Shown here piece by piece: positions 26,101 through 40,900 of a stretch of DNA of 64,000 nt (within the stretch, counting starts at the first letter, position 1; every line of letters begins with the position of its first letter). The stretch covers positions 3,242,501 to 3,306,500 of the forward strand of contig JASJOG010000008.1 in NCBI GenBank assembly GCA_030142905.1. Reading direction: 5' to 3'. Source of the DNA: Heliopora coerulea (lineage: Eukaryota; Cnidaria; Anthozoa; Scleralcyonacea; Helioporidae). The notes under the pieces are model-generated. The model made no database searches, was not told the DNA's origin, and saw only the letters and a list, made by a program, of their open reading frames with translations. The translations under genes were made by a program, and so were the position numbers.

Positions 26101-29100
26101 ATTTGTGATGAATGATCGTGGATGACCAGTTTTAAGTATCTTGTATGATGGATAAAGCCTGGTTCACGCATTAGTCATAGGCCCCGTCCTCACGTATCCA
26201 TTTTTGTCTGAAAAAGCAAATGTTTCTTTGCGGATTCCCTTCCCGTCCGCACGTATCCGCCGAATACCATCACCGAAAATAGAACTTTTCAAAATCGCTT
26301 CCCAGAGTGGAAATTTTTGAAAACGCCATTTTCACATGCTTGTGAGGACTGATGAAAATGGAACATTTCATAAACGCCTAAGTTATGGTATGGTATCCCA
26401 TGTAAGATATATAAATGGCGGACGGACATATCACTTTAGTGTTGCTTTTTCTTGGCCTTTTGTCAATAATTATAGCGTGTCTTGAGGTCACCCTGGCTTT
26501 GCTGAATCTCAAACTGTCTAGATGAGGAGGAGGCTTAACACTATCAGGTGACTGTCACTCCCGACCTTGGAGGCCAGTCTGAAACGCCTTAACAAAAGTC
26601 GAAGAACCAACAAGACCTTGAAGATTTTGGGTTAGACCAGGACGTACAAGTACTTTGTGGGATAACTTTACAGCCTAAGTACATGTAGGCTGTTATAGTT
26701 TTGAAATCTTGTATTCGTATTCGCGTGGACGGCCAAAAACGATTCGAAAACGCCATCGTGTGGACGAGAATATTTTTTAAAACGGAGAAAAATATTTGCG
26801 TTTTCAAACGAAAACGGATACGTGTGACCAGGGCCTATAGTCATAACGACATATGCACGAACTGCTTTCACTTCACGGTCAGATAAGCTAATTACACTTC
26901 CAGCTAACCATAAATTATGTAATGCGCTTGCGTATGTCGTTATGATTATGATTATGACGAATATGATAATGTGAACCAGGCTTTTAAATTTCTTATCCAA
27001 CGAAAATGCCCTAATTTGAATAAACAAGTTAATTGTTACATAGTCCAATTATTCCCATAGGGGATACCCAGGACATTTATATAAACCATACATATTGTTG
27101 AAGCCTTGATATCCTGAAGATGGCTAAACTTAACGTCGAAAACTTTGATAAATTTTTCGACTTTTATTTTAGAGATTTTAACCTTCTTATATGCATCTAT
27201 TTTAACGATTATTATGTTAAAATAATTGCTGACCCGCATCAAAACCTATTGTTTTGACTCGGCCTTGTATCAACGAGTACAGTGAACAAAACTATGCAAG
27301 TTGAGTATGTAAAATTTTGTACGCTGCATTCGCTGATATAATGCAGTGAAAACATGATGCGTTTCAATAAAGGTCAGTAACTATAACAGATAATTATTTC
27401 TGCACACAGCATTATTGGATATAATGCAGGCAGTTTCGGCTAGCGGCCTCAACTGCCTGCATTATATCCAATAAAGCTGCGTGCCTTAGTAATTATCTTT
27501 TAATTAATAATGCTTTCATCTACATTTTAATGTGTTTTGGCTGTGATTGTTGAAAGAAGTTTGTACAAATTTCACTCACACTTTCATGTCAAATATTTTA
27601 CGAATTTGATCACAGCTAACACATACTTCAGTGACTTTGTTACTTACTTAAGTGCTCTTACAGACCAGTCGATATCGGCATATATATATATAGCAACTGC
27701 AACTGTGTTGTCTGTTGTAATGAGAACTTGAAACGTATTTCTCTAAAATCACATAAAATACAACAATTTTAGCACAAGGATGTAAACTCTCAGGCTCTAG
27801 CATTCTATTCCCTTGTGTCTTTGGAAAGATTTTACTTAATATAATGCCCCAAAAACGACTAGAAAAAAAAGGTTATACTAACTGACAAAAATCTGATCAC
27901 CGGCGTAGAACTGAAAACTGTGGACGATTTCCACGCGAGCCCTAGAGACTCAAACGACAAAGGGCATGGCAGAAATTTTGGTCTATCAATCCAAATAATC
28001 TTATTTAAACTCTGTTTAATAAAGTTCATCAATATGGCTGCCTTGAAAACCATGAATAGGGAGTCTCCTAAAGTAAAGAAGTACCTGGCGTTTTATACTT
28101 TTGCTAATAAGTCTTGACAGACGACTTTGTCTAGTCGGTGTAGTGTCCTCGAGGTAATCACTGTTTATTTTCCAAAAACGTGGTGATATGATAAGAGGAC
28201 ACATCCCTCACGTGAATAAATATTTACCAGTCAAACTGACAACTGAACGGTTATTTCCAGAAATTCTGTCACGGAATAGCGGTACAAAAGCTTTTCATTG
28301 AATAAAACATGCAGTGCGCACAACTGTAGGGTGAAGAAATATTTTTCCGCTGATATTTTACCAGGAAGCGGCCTTCCCAGGATGGACTTTGAAGGAAAAC
28401 TAAAGAGAAAAAAGCACCAGAGGATTTCTGTTAAAAAATTCTCCTTTGCCACAGGGTCGTTCATCGATCCGAAAATTTCGCCTAATGCTTCAAGCGTTTT
28501 GACTTAACCAACTGTTTTCTCCAGCCAATTACCGTATGTTAAGTTTTTCATTCTTTTGATCGGCCGTTTTATGATAACCAATAATTTAACCAGGAAAACA
28601 TAACTGATGGCTTTAAATTATCCAAATTTATTGGTACTTACACCACCAAACGTTCCAACGTCCAAGGGCCTCAAGTCTTTCCATGTTACAGTCATCACCC
28701 ATGCAGGTTCATAGTTATTTACATCAAGTAATTTCTTTGCATAGTCTGCTGCAGTGGTGAAGACTCCACGAGGATCGTCGTCTCTGTCTTCATATTTCTT
28801 AAAAAATACGAAGGAAATCCCATCTACAAAGGATTGTTTATCGATTCGTGCCCAATATGGAGCAATGCAGGAATCATCTTCTTGACTAGATAACGTTCCA
28901 AAGTTGTAAGGCCACCCCTGATAATTACCATCTTTAAATCTTATCATTCCATTCGCGCATATCTAAGGAAATGACATGAATAAATATCAAGATGTGCTCT
29001 TAAGTATAAGTATTTATTATTTGGAAAGATTTCATATACACTTTCTTTCTAGACATTTCAACCGTTTGCTGTGTGGCAAAGTTTCCTTATGTGCTCTCAC

Positions 29101-30317
29101 CAATCAACTAAAACGTTGTGAATTCATGCTAGCCGGTTTCACGTTCATCGAAAATAAATCTTTATTAAAAAGTTCTCTCGGTTATAATAATAATAATAAC
29201 AATAACAATAACAATAACAGTAACAATAACAATGACAATGACAATGACAATGACAATGACCAAGACTACGACAACGACGACCACGACGACGACAACGACA
29301 ACAACAATGACAATAACAATGATAATGATAAGGATAATGATAATAATAATAACAATAAGTTTCTAAGTTTGTCAATGCTGGAGTGACTGAAGAAAATGAG
29401 CATCTTTAGCCTACAAAATCCCCAAAAAAGCATGTGTCTCAAATAGCCTCTGGCAACCAAGTCCAGCTCCTGGCCTACAAGTGGCACTGGAGTTACAAGC
29501 ACAGCTTCAACCTACTACGGAAATGTGGACACTCCCGCCCACCAGAGTCCGGGGTGGCACCTTTGGCAAGTGCCAGCAACGCCGTAGCCAAGGGTAGATA
29601 AGACTCTTTAGTCTTGGATGGCAAATTATCTAGACGGAAACTCTGACTTAAAACCAGAAGTAGGTAGGTAGGACATTGATAAAGAGCCAGTAACCTCCAT
29701 ACAACGAGCACGCTTTGATGAGACGACATAGGGAGTGGCACCCCTGCCTTGCCAGCTGGGTAGACAGGTAGCCGAAAGGTTCAGCTTGCCTTAATTGGCT
29801 GGCAGCTGCAAGTACATTACCTTCAGGTGTTGGCAAACCTGCTCTGTTAGCCCAAGGAGTAGAAGAAAATCTGTACAGCTGGCGGATGACCCTGACCTTA
29901 GTTGGTTGAGGATAAGCCAGCCCTAAATGCTGAAACAGATCTGCACTTGTCTAAGAATAAAACAATATTCAGACTTAACCCTTGCAGTGGCACGCCTAAA
30001 CTGACCTTAACTGGTTGGAAGTGCAAGTGTACTGTTAAGGTCAAACTTGAAATACCCATCGCGGAGTATTTCAGGGACGTTAGAGGGCTGTACATCCCTT
30101 ACTCCTTCCTAACTAGATAAGTTGGGCGAGTAAGGGCTGGCCCGGTGGGTGTTTCTTGAAATCCTTTTTAATGGTAAAATTTCCTTTCCCCACAAATTCC
30201 CTGAAATGTGCAATGTCTGTTGCGGCCTTTCCTGACAGGATGCTGGGCGCCTGTAGCAGGCTAAAACCCCTTTCGCTGCCCTTAATTGGATGGTGTGCGA
30301 GTTGTAATAACAATAAC

Positions 30318-30356
<39 letters not shown>

Positions 30357-33300
30357 TATTATTATTATTATAATAAGTTTCGAAGGTTGCCAATGCTATG
30401 GTGACTGAAGAAGATGAGCGTTTTTAGCCTACAAAATACCCAAAATAATCACGCGTCTCAAATAGCTTCCGGGAATCAAGTCCAGTTCCTGGCCTACACG
30501 TAGCAGAACTATTTGGAACTAATAGGAGTAGGGGCAAAAGGCAAGTTTCTGGCCCCTTGAAAGCAGATGCTCCGGCCAGGTTGGGCTCGATAGCTTTGGT
30601 AAGCAGCCAACTTAGGAGAAAGACAACTCTAATTTCAAAACCAGGGAAGATGGGGCTCTAAGGCCTTGATAGGTAACCCATCTAGTGGTGGTATCACGGA
30701 CAAAAATTCCTGCAACTCAAGGTGTTAATCGTGCCGAGGGTTGATGATCGCTGCGTTGTGAGGTCGCCAACGATGCCTGTTAGGAAGTGGCAAACCCTAC
30801 CAGTAACAGCATTATCCTACGAGTCGGGAAACTTAGGACGTACTTCGGACCTGTGTGTGCGTGTAATATACTTAGGGGAGATAATGATCAAAATAATCAA
30901 ACTCAACCAAATCAAAACCAAAGAACTTTGAATTTCACAGTGGCAGGTCAAACTGCTGATTCACAAGAGACCCCTTTGGACATTAGCACTTATATAATAA
31001 TACAATGTGGTCATTGTGACAAAAGATACGACTATTGAAGATTGGCACAGAGGAAAGACAAAGAGGATATGGCTTCATGACAGAGTGAAGGAAAAATGGG
31101 ATAAAGAGTCCCCTGAGAAGAAAAAGTGCAGTATAAAGAATTTAAAAAATAATGCCAGTAGATTCAAACAAAATAAAGATGTATTAGAGTGGCTACACCA
31201 ACATCAATCACATGAAACAAGAAACATTACATTGAGAATAAACACCGAAGAAATTAAGACCATGTGGACAAATGATATGAAGGTAAGATTAGTTCAAATG
31301 GACCAACAGGCTAGACGTGAAGGAAGAGGATTTATGATGAAGCTAAAAGCAAGGTAAGATAGTGAATTTACCAAGCACGCATACATGACAACACAATTGT
31401 TACAAAATAATGGAAATAGATTTAAGAGAGACACCACATTGATGAATTGGCTAGTTGTGAGGGATAGGAGAGAACAAACACGTTTGGAAGTGAATAGTGT
31501 AGCCAATAATGGGACGGAAGTGTTTGAAAACGTAGGAGATCGAAACGAAGTGGATACAGATACTCAAAGAATAGAGGAGAATGACGCCCAAACAAAACAG
31601 AGACGAGAGGGAATGAGAAAAGAGGCGAATGAAAATCAAGAACAAGTTGAGATAACAAGAATAGAATTGAGAATAGAGGACAAATGAATTAAGGGATAAG
31701 TTTGTACAGGAAATGAATCTGATACCAAAAAACTTGAAGGAAAGAAATTGAAGAAAAGGAAAAACTGAGGAAAACAAATCTAACTAAAGAAATCAAAGAT
31801 AGTGCAAGTAGAATACTGACAACTCATTTACAAAATATTGAATCAGAGATAACAGATGCAGTGTATGAAATGGGTAAGGCAATAGGAAAAGTATTGGATA
31901 TGAAACAAATGAAGAGAAAAGAAGGAAAAGGAGAAAATCGTAGAATACGAAGGTTAAGAGACCAGATAAAGAAGTTAGGACAACTTATGGCAAAACTGGC
32001 AAGTGAAGTTCACTGGAGAAGAGTGCGAAGAAAGCCAACAAATAAGGAGAAAACGATTCTGGCAGAACTGAAGGTTACCGCAAAGAGTAAGCTCACTAAT
32101 CCGAGGAGTTATTAACTGAAAAAGAGAAATGGCTAAACGAATTGAGAGGAAAAAAGTGAAATATGAGAAAATGATATCGAGAGATAAGACGATAAAGAAC
32201 AATAGGATATTTACAAAGGATGAAGGAAACTTATATAGAAAAGTGAATTAGAAGACCGAATATGTAGGAAGAACCCCAACAATGGAACAATTTACAGATT
32301 TTTGAGCAGGAATTTGGGAGGAAGATAGCGTAACACCAGAAACAAATTGGATGAAGGAAATCGAAACAAGATTAAGAGAAAAGACCCGAATAGTTGAAGA
32401 ATTCAAAGTAACGGGAAAAGATCTGGCAGATATCATAAAAAAGAGGAAGAATTGGTCTGCACCTGGATTTGATGGAATTCAGAATTTCTGGTGGAAAACC
32501 TTTACAGCAGTGTGGAAACCCATGAGCAGAGCAATGCAGAAATGAGTGGAAGATGACAAAACAATTCCAGAATGGATAGCACTAAGAAGAACTGTGATGC
32601 TACCTAAGTCGACCGATTTGTCCCCAGAAAAAGATTATCGACCAATTACATGCCTTAACACTTCTTACAAGACGTTCACACGTTTATTAGCAAACTACAT
32701 GAAACATCATGCAGACGAAAATGAGATGTGGGACAAGAGTCAAATGGAAACTTATAAGGACGTACTAGGAACAGTAGATCAGCTTCTCATTGATAATTGT
32801 ATAATGGATGAAGTCAAAACACATAAAAGAAATTTAGCAGTGGCGTATTGTGGTTATAAGAAGGCCTATGACATGGTCAATCATGATTGGATGTTGACGT
32901 ATACGGTTGGATGGGGATGCCAACGGAAGTATGTCGAATGATCAAGCATTTAATGAATAAATGGAAGACAAGACTGGAAGTTAGTAATGGTCGTAGAAAG
33001 GAATTGAGCAGATCGATCAACATCAAGAGAGGGTTCCTACAAGGGGATAGCTATTCACCGGTGGGATTTTGCCCTACGGAAGTGCCAATCACGATGCTCC
33101 TTGACGGAACAAAAAGATAAAGAATGGGACCCCCAGGAAATCGTGACGTGAAAAGAACTCATAGCCTATTCATCGATGACCGTAAAGTATATCAGGAGAG
33201 TCATGAGAACTACGAATAGTTAATGATACTATAGTACAGGCAAGTTTAGATACAGGAGCATGTTATGGGGTCAAGAAATGCGCTGAAATCGTATTCAAGA

Positions 33301-34905
33301 GACGAAAGATGGTGAAAGGAGAAGGACTGAACATTTTAGAAGAGAAGATGAAAGCTTTAGACCCAGAGCAGAAAGAGATATATAAGTTCTTGGGACGCGA
33401 GCAAGTAGAGAAGATTGAAATGGACAGAGTGATGTTAAGGGTTACAAAAGAAATGGAGAACAGAATGAAGGAACTGGTGAAACAAGAATTGTATGACAAG
33501 AAGCTTTTCAAAGCAATTAACTCTAGAGTAATACCGGTGGCTGCTTACCTGATAAACTTATGTACATTTACGAAAAAACAGCTGCAACAACTAGACAAAA
33601 TCATCAAAAAGATATTGAGGGATAACAACATGCACGAAAGACAAGGAAGTGATGAACGTCTTTACATGAGAAAAGAGAATGGAGGGAGAGGGCTTAAGAG
33701 TTTAAAAGATGTGCATGAGGGAACGAAAGTTTGAGTGGCGTGCTATATCACTTACACACAAAGCATCTGGGTAAAGACAGCCAGGCAGAGAGAATTACAG
33801 AAAGAAGGTAAATCAATAAAATCAGAGGCAGAGGAATTTCTGAAGGAAATAGAAGAAAATATGGAATTCAGACTAGATGAAATAAAGATCAGTGGAGAGG
33901 AAGCCAAGGGCACTTGGAAGGAGATATGGACCAAACTAAAGAAGTCTATAAAGAGAAAGAAAGAGGAGCTACGAATAGGCCAGTACCAGACCAAGAACAT
34001 GCAAAGCCAATTCTACGAAGGGTTAAAATAAGAAAGCCATGGCTGCTTGGGATGTAACCTAGGACCCAAAAAGGTTAATGCCATCTTGAACATGCAAGAA
34101 CAAATGATTGAAACCAGGGAATGGAAGAAAACAAGAGGAATACATATACTCTCTGAGAATTGTAGGTTATGTAATGCTCGAAAGGAGACAGTGATGCATT
34201 TTTTATCGGGAAGTAAAGTATCGGTGGAAGTAGAGTACATGAGAAGACACTGTAATGCACTCATGATACTGTTAGTGGAATGGGCAAAAAAAGGATTACC
34301 ACCCAAGAACACAACTTAGTACAAACTTAAGTGGAATAAGGGAACGGTACTGAAAGAGAATGGCAAAAAGATCTGTTGGGACTTTGAATATAAATTGAGG
34401 AAAACCACGACAGCCAGAGGACCAGACGCAACGATCGAGGGTAACAAAGGGGGTAAAACCTGGCTAGTAGATATGGCGTGTCCTATCGAGAAGAATGTAA
34501 AAGAAAAATACTGAAAAAGGCTAAGTATCAACAACTAGCATTTGAGGTTCGAGAAAGAAGACAAGGTTATAGAGTGGAAATCCTACCAATCGTCATTGGA
34601 TGCCTTGGAGGAGGAATGAAGCAAGTCCAGGAACAAGTGAAAAAGATTATGCAAAATGAGAATACGATGAAAAAGACATGCAATGAAATGCTAAAGAAAA
34701 TTTTAATTGAAAGCGAAATGGTTCTTAGAAGGACAACGTTGGGAATAATACAAACAGGGTGACTGAGTTATTGTTGCTAAGAAGTCTAAATAACGAGCTA
34801 CCAAATTTTGTTAGCCTGAACCTTCACCCTGCCTAAAAAAGTGCCTAAGGGTGAAGGAATGGCCTGCTTGTAGTTAATGTAACTGGTTACTTTACCATAA
34901 TAATG

Positions 34906-34956
<51 letters not shown>

Positions 34957-37900
34957 TTAATTTGGATAGTTGATATGGCCTGCCCTGCAGAGGCGAACAT
35001 CGCAGAGAAACGGAGGGAAAAATTGCAAATATGCCAACATGTTAGCATTTGGAATTCGTGAGTGGCGTGTACGCTTCATGGTTAAAATAGTACCCTCGGT
35101 AGTCGGATGTTTAGGCTGAGGGATGGAGAAACTGGAAGAACAGATAAAGAAGCTAGTAAAAGAGAAATCTCGACAACAGTGGGTAGTAAGAGAAATGCAA
35201 AAGACCGTACTAATGGAGAGTGAAACTATCTCAAGCAAGATTATGTCTGGAGTGGTGCAAGTAGAGTAGACTATAACAAACGATTACAAATGTCGATATC
35301 TTTAGGTTCTGGCCCATAGACGTGGACTCTATACAATAATAATGATAATAATTATAACAATAATAATTTTTTCGACACACAATATGCTGCTGCTATTATG
35401 CTAACATTTAAGAAAAAATTTACTTTCAATTTTTTTTCTTAAAAAAAGTACAGGAGTCCTTTTTTATCTATTTTATTACCTGTTGAGCAAAAATATTCTC
35501 GCTTAGAATTCCTAATTAGTAAAAATTTGCTCACCATACGAAAAAGTGAAATTTTAATTGCTTTAACTAATATTTTCTTGAAACTAGCAACTTTTTTCTT
35601 GAAACAAGAGTCGAGAAGTTTTCTGTTTAGTGTACTTTTGCGCATATACCTTACCACTTTACTCTGTCTCGCGCCAGATGATTTTAGGCGTCTTGGGGAA
35701 ATAAGGAAATGTCTTGCCGGAAAGAGTTCAATAGTTGTGCATATAAGGAAGTAAATTGACTTGCTATTTGCCATAACACAGCCTACTAAGAGACAGTTAC
35801 TTCTTTGAACCTAGGGATCACACATTTAAATATATTAACGGTGAAACACGACAGAGTCTATCAACTGAGGATGCACAGACATTTTTTTCCAATTTTATCC
35901 TTTCTCCCCTTTGAATGGGATTCAAACCATTTTTACTGGAATTTTCTTAATTAGCAACCAATTTGTAGGTTTCTTGTCATGTTCGTAAACAAAACTCTCC
36001 TCATCCTCCTTACTGATCAATAAACAACCATATTTAGGTAATGAGTAAATGGGAGACAAATCTAATCGATATGTTTACCAAGAATGTTCAAGCTATTAAC
36101 GGCTAATTATATAAATACAACCCATGGCTCCTTACAAAACTTCTGTCGTATGTATTGCCTTTAAAATCTATTCCCACTCCTGGTAGATTTACTCTTAGAC
36201 AGTCATCTCCACTTGTAGCCAAGACCGTGTCATTTTCAAATGGTACCAATCGACCTGTAATGGACAAAAATATGTATTTGGTTCAAGAGGTATGGAAACC
36301 AATCGTTTAGTACTTTACTATATAACTTAAACCATGTTTTTTTGTTTGGTATTTGTATCCTTGTGCAAAGTATTGAGTCTTTTCGATTGATAAATTTTAA
36401 AACACACTCATTTTAGATTTGTCACGATGCTGTATGAATATCTGACGTCATCATGCTACTAACTTACATATTGGAAAAACCAGGATAACTCAGAAGCTAA
36501 GATGTATGTCGAAGGAGTGTCAGCAGCATTCTTTGACACTACAAGCGTGCTTTCAAAGAAGTTAAAAATTATTTTGACCATAATGACACTTTAAATTTAT
36601 TGTTATCCACACTTGTATCAATCAATCGTATTGTTGATTTACAAAAAACGCGATATCACACAGAATTTAGAAAGAACAGCTTTGGAAAGTGCTATTAAAT
36701 TGATTGCCATCCACACTTGGTTGAATCAATCGTATTCTTTGTTTATATTATAAAAAATGTGATATTACACACAATTTACAAAGAACTGGTTTGAAAGTGT
36801 TATTCAATTTAATGAAGCTACCGTGGTTAAATCAAGAATTGAAATAAACAATCAATCAGTCAATCAATCAGTCAATCAATCAGTCAATCAATCAGTCAAT
36901 CAATCAGTCAATCAATCAGTCAATCAATCAGTCAATCAATCAGTCAATCAATCAGTCAATCAATCAGTCAATCAATCAGTCAACCAATCGATCAATCAAT
37001 TGTTTTATCTAATTAATAAAACAACAGGTTTTTAACTGGTCTTGCACAGGTTTATGTCGATCCACCAACCCGCGTGGTCTTCGGTGGAGCACTTGTAGCG
37101 AGTGGTCTGCGGGTAAGCACGTTTGATGATAGATTTTATTTGATGCAATGGGAAATCAAACTTATTGAGCACGCAAAAGTCGAAAATTCTGTTCTAAGTG
37201 ATAGCATGCCAAATTTAATTCATTTCTTTTACTTAACACACTTCCTAAATCTAGCTATTATACAATATGTATTATTGACATGCCTGCGCCTCCCAAAGAC
37301 GTCTCACCAGTGCCTTCAAAATCTTGACCTATGTAAAAAAAAGTCATTAAACGTGTTAGGGTATTGATATGATCATGACCTTCAGTCATTTACTCCCTGA
37401 ATAAAAACTTGAAGAAGTTTCCCTCTTCCAGACAATAAACGCCATTAAATTTGTTACTTTTTCCATAAGGATGCTGCTAAGCACTGGAAAAAGACTTATG
37501 ATGCTGGAAATTAAAAATAAAAATTAAAAAAAAGAAAACGAAACAATGGCTCCAGAAATCAAGCAGAGGTAAGACAATCGCCGCAAAACCCTGACTTTTC
37601 CATTGATGCTGAAATTACTTGCTTTTAGTCCAATAGCAAAATAAATGAATGGAAAAACAAGCAAATAAGTACCTCCACTGTACTTTTGGCCATTCGAATT
37701 TTGGTTGAACTTTCTCAACCTTTTCTTTTTCTTTGTTTCTCAAAAGTTGCCCGGCTAATGTCACCTTTGCTGCATAGCTTTGAAACTTGCCACTCAAAGT
37801 CACCCTTTTGGTAGCTGAAACTTTCTACTTTGAGTTTCAAAACAAGTAACCATAGAGCAATTATATGTCAACAGTATTTTAGGCTAAATGATCGCTTTTT

Positions 37901-40900
37901 GAACATTTTTTTGGGGTTTTTTTTCTCTCGTTGATTGAAAAATACCAAACTTGACAAAACTTCAGATGGTTAATATGTACACATGGTAAATGCTAAACAG
38001 CAACCTAATAATCAATGCGATTGAATTGGACGCTACGTAAGTCCTTGAGGAGAAGTTTTGCAACTTCACAGTGTAATTCACCAACTTTTTAACTACTGTT
38101 ATTTACTTAAGCATGCTGGAACTTCGATCTGAAGCCAAGGCCTTTCTGCTATATTCTTAGTAAGCTGTTATATTATGTCCACACCGTGAGAAGACAAGTG
38201 CAAAAACAACACAAATAAAGATACATGGAGGAGACGGTGAAAAACTCCACTGAGTAAGTTATTATGGCAATAATAGTCAAAGCGAGATTCACCAGTGTAA
38301 ATAAGCATTAATAATTTGGGCTCTTTTAATCTGAAGTTATTAGGTAACTGTAATACGCCACACACAATCAAATAACAGACGACCTTTGTTAATCACTTCC
38401 TTAGTCTCCTACTCGATGTATATATATGTATCTAGTCTCCTATATCTACTGAACTCTCTCTACTCTCGTCATTTGATATCTCTATCCTTGATCCCCTCCC
38501 TGTGACCCCTGATATATTTGGACACCCTCGTAATATTACATTTTACCCTCTCCTTAAGCGAGAGCGTCCTCGATCTCTAGTTCATCTAAATTAAAGTCCT
38601 GGTACCGTTCAGGTGGCCTGCGTTGACGTGTAGATCTCCGTAAGGGAACCACGTTCGTTGGCTCAACTTCCTTATGCAATATCGGCGCTTCATCATCAAC
38701 TCGCTGCTCTTGAGTTTTGTCACTGGTGGCTGGCAGCGGAGGGAGCGAGGCTTGCTCGCTTACAACATCATTTGGATTGTGTACTAGCTTTAGTCGATTG
38801 CGATGTACACACAGACTCCGTCCTTTTCCCGATGTGGGTTGAATCACATAGTTTAGGCTTCCTTGACGACGGAGTATGATATAGGGACCAATCCAAGGTT
38901 TGTGAAACTTACTGCTACATCCCTTCGGTATTACTGTGCTGTGTAACCACACTATGTCTCCTGGTTTTAAAATCTTGTTCTCGTGAGCTTTGTTACGATC
39001 GTCGTAATTTTGCTTTTGCTGGATCTGTGATTTCTTGATGTTCTCGGCAACCATCGCGTGGACCTCTTTCAACGTAAACTCAAGCTCATCACAGTAGTTC
39101 GCAATCAACCGAGTTCCTGGTTTCTCTTTGCTACCCAGTAACACGAGCGGTGTGGTAGCGTCACGCCCATAAACTGCTTTAAAAGGGGATACATGCGTTG
39201 AGGAGTGAACGTTCGTCCGATAAGCAAATAACGCCAAGGGTAAATGTAAATCCCAGTCGTTGTGATGATTATTTATATACGACGAGATTATTGCCTTTAG
39301 TGTGCGGTTGAACCGTTCCACTTGGCCGTCCGTTTGTGGGTGATATGGCGATGTCCGCAACTTGTGAACGCCCAATAGTTTAAACACCTCTTTCATGAGC
39401 TCCGACTCGAAGTTTCTACCTTGGTCAGTGAGAAGCTTTACTGGAACGCCATGTCGAGACACTACGTTGTCAATAAATGCCCGGGCTACTGTCTCTGCCT
39501 TCTGATCAGCCATTGGCGCTGCTTCGACCCATTCTGTAAAGTGGTCACTCATCACCAAGAGATACTGGTGCCCTCGTGCTGTTATAGGGAGTGGTCCCAA
39601 AATGTCAATTGCCCACAATTCCATTGGTTGAGCAACTCGGATGTTTTCCATAGGAGCGCGATGGGTTGGTGACGGGGGTTTCCTTTGGTTGCACATATCA
39701 CACTCTGCAACCCACTGATGGACTTCGCTGGCCATTCCGGGCCAGTAATACCACGGCTGCAACCGTTCGACGCCGCGATTTATACCCATGTGTCCCGAAC
39801 AAGGGTCATTGTGAGAAAGCTTCAATAGATCCGCACGCATTTTTCGAGGGACCACAAGAACCAGACCATCTTTCCGACCGCTTGTTCCTACTCGTCGATG
39901 CAAAACACCGTCAATTATCTCCAGTTGTTTCCAGATTTGTCGATAACGACGAAGTTCACGATCCTCTGTCCAATCACTAGGTGGTTCTTGTTCTGCAGGG
40001 GTGCTCAACTTTGCCTGAAGTACAGTTGAGACAACAGGATCATCGTGTTGTGCCTGGCAAATCTCTTCCTGGGACCAATCTGACTGCACCAGGGTCGCTC
40101 TAACCCCTGTGGTGATTTCCTCATCTGGTAAATGTGGATGATTGACAAGTGGAGTTGGCAGGGGAGATCGTGAAAGTGCATCCGCATTGCTGTTCGCACG
40201 GCCGGGGCGATGTTCGATGGAAAAGTCATATTCCTGCAGGGCCAAGATCCAGCGTGCTAAGCGACCTTTGGGTTCTTTTAATCCTTGCAGCCATGTTAAA
40301 CTTTGATGGTCGGTAACAACTTTAAACTCCTTGCCTAATAGGTATGGGCGCCAATAGTAAATTGCCCACACAATCGCCAAACACTCTTTCTCAGTTGTCG
40401 AATAATTCTTCCCGGCTGATGTCAGTGACCGACTCGCGTAGCAAACTACGTGTTCACTGGAACCAGTACGTTGCGATAACACTGCGCCGAGACCAGTATC
40501 GCTGGCATCAGTGTAAAGCGTGAAGGGAATCATAAAATTTGGCAGGGCAAGGATGGGTGAGGTGGATAAGTGGGTCTTTAGAGTGGTAAACGCTTGCTGT
40601 GCTGCTGGTGTCCAACAAAATTCTTTGCCTCCTTTGGTTAGTTCATGAAGAGGGGAGGCGATGTCCGCGAAATTTTGGACATATCTGCGGTAGTATGATG
40701 CCATTCCCACGAATGCTCTGACGTCCGACAACGACGAAGGTGTCGGAAAACCCTGGACTGCTTGGACTTTCTCTGGATTTGGGTGGATTCCATTTGCTGA
40801 TACAATATGTCCCAGAAACTGGACCGATTCCCGTCCGAATTGACATTTGGTTCTCTTGAGCTTCAAGCCAGCCGCTCTGATTCGATGCAAGACCTCCTCC

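Noticed and set aside
28298..28507. Plus-strand 69-codon frame with a Cys-x-x-His-x-Cys start as a THAP-like exon
   Set aside because: Lacks the full C2CH spacing and the AVPTIF-type end; no good flanking splice sites.
28630..28641. Direct splice of exon 3 (28642) to exon 5 (24900)
   Set aside because: It creates an early stop after eight codons; the 95-bp exon at 27648-27742 restores both phase and the missing NIDO strand.
28976..29386. Asn/Asp-rich open frame as a gene
   Set aside because: Simple translation of a compound microsatellite; no start context, splice logic or domain.
31007..31687. Two separate small genes in the LINE 5' region
   Set aside because: Both lie in one frame divided by a single TAA and precede the RT; they are one decayed N-terminal region.
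36847..36998. CRISPR array
   Set aside because: Uninterrupted 12-bp tandem units with no unique spacers, in a eukaryotic intron.
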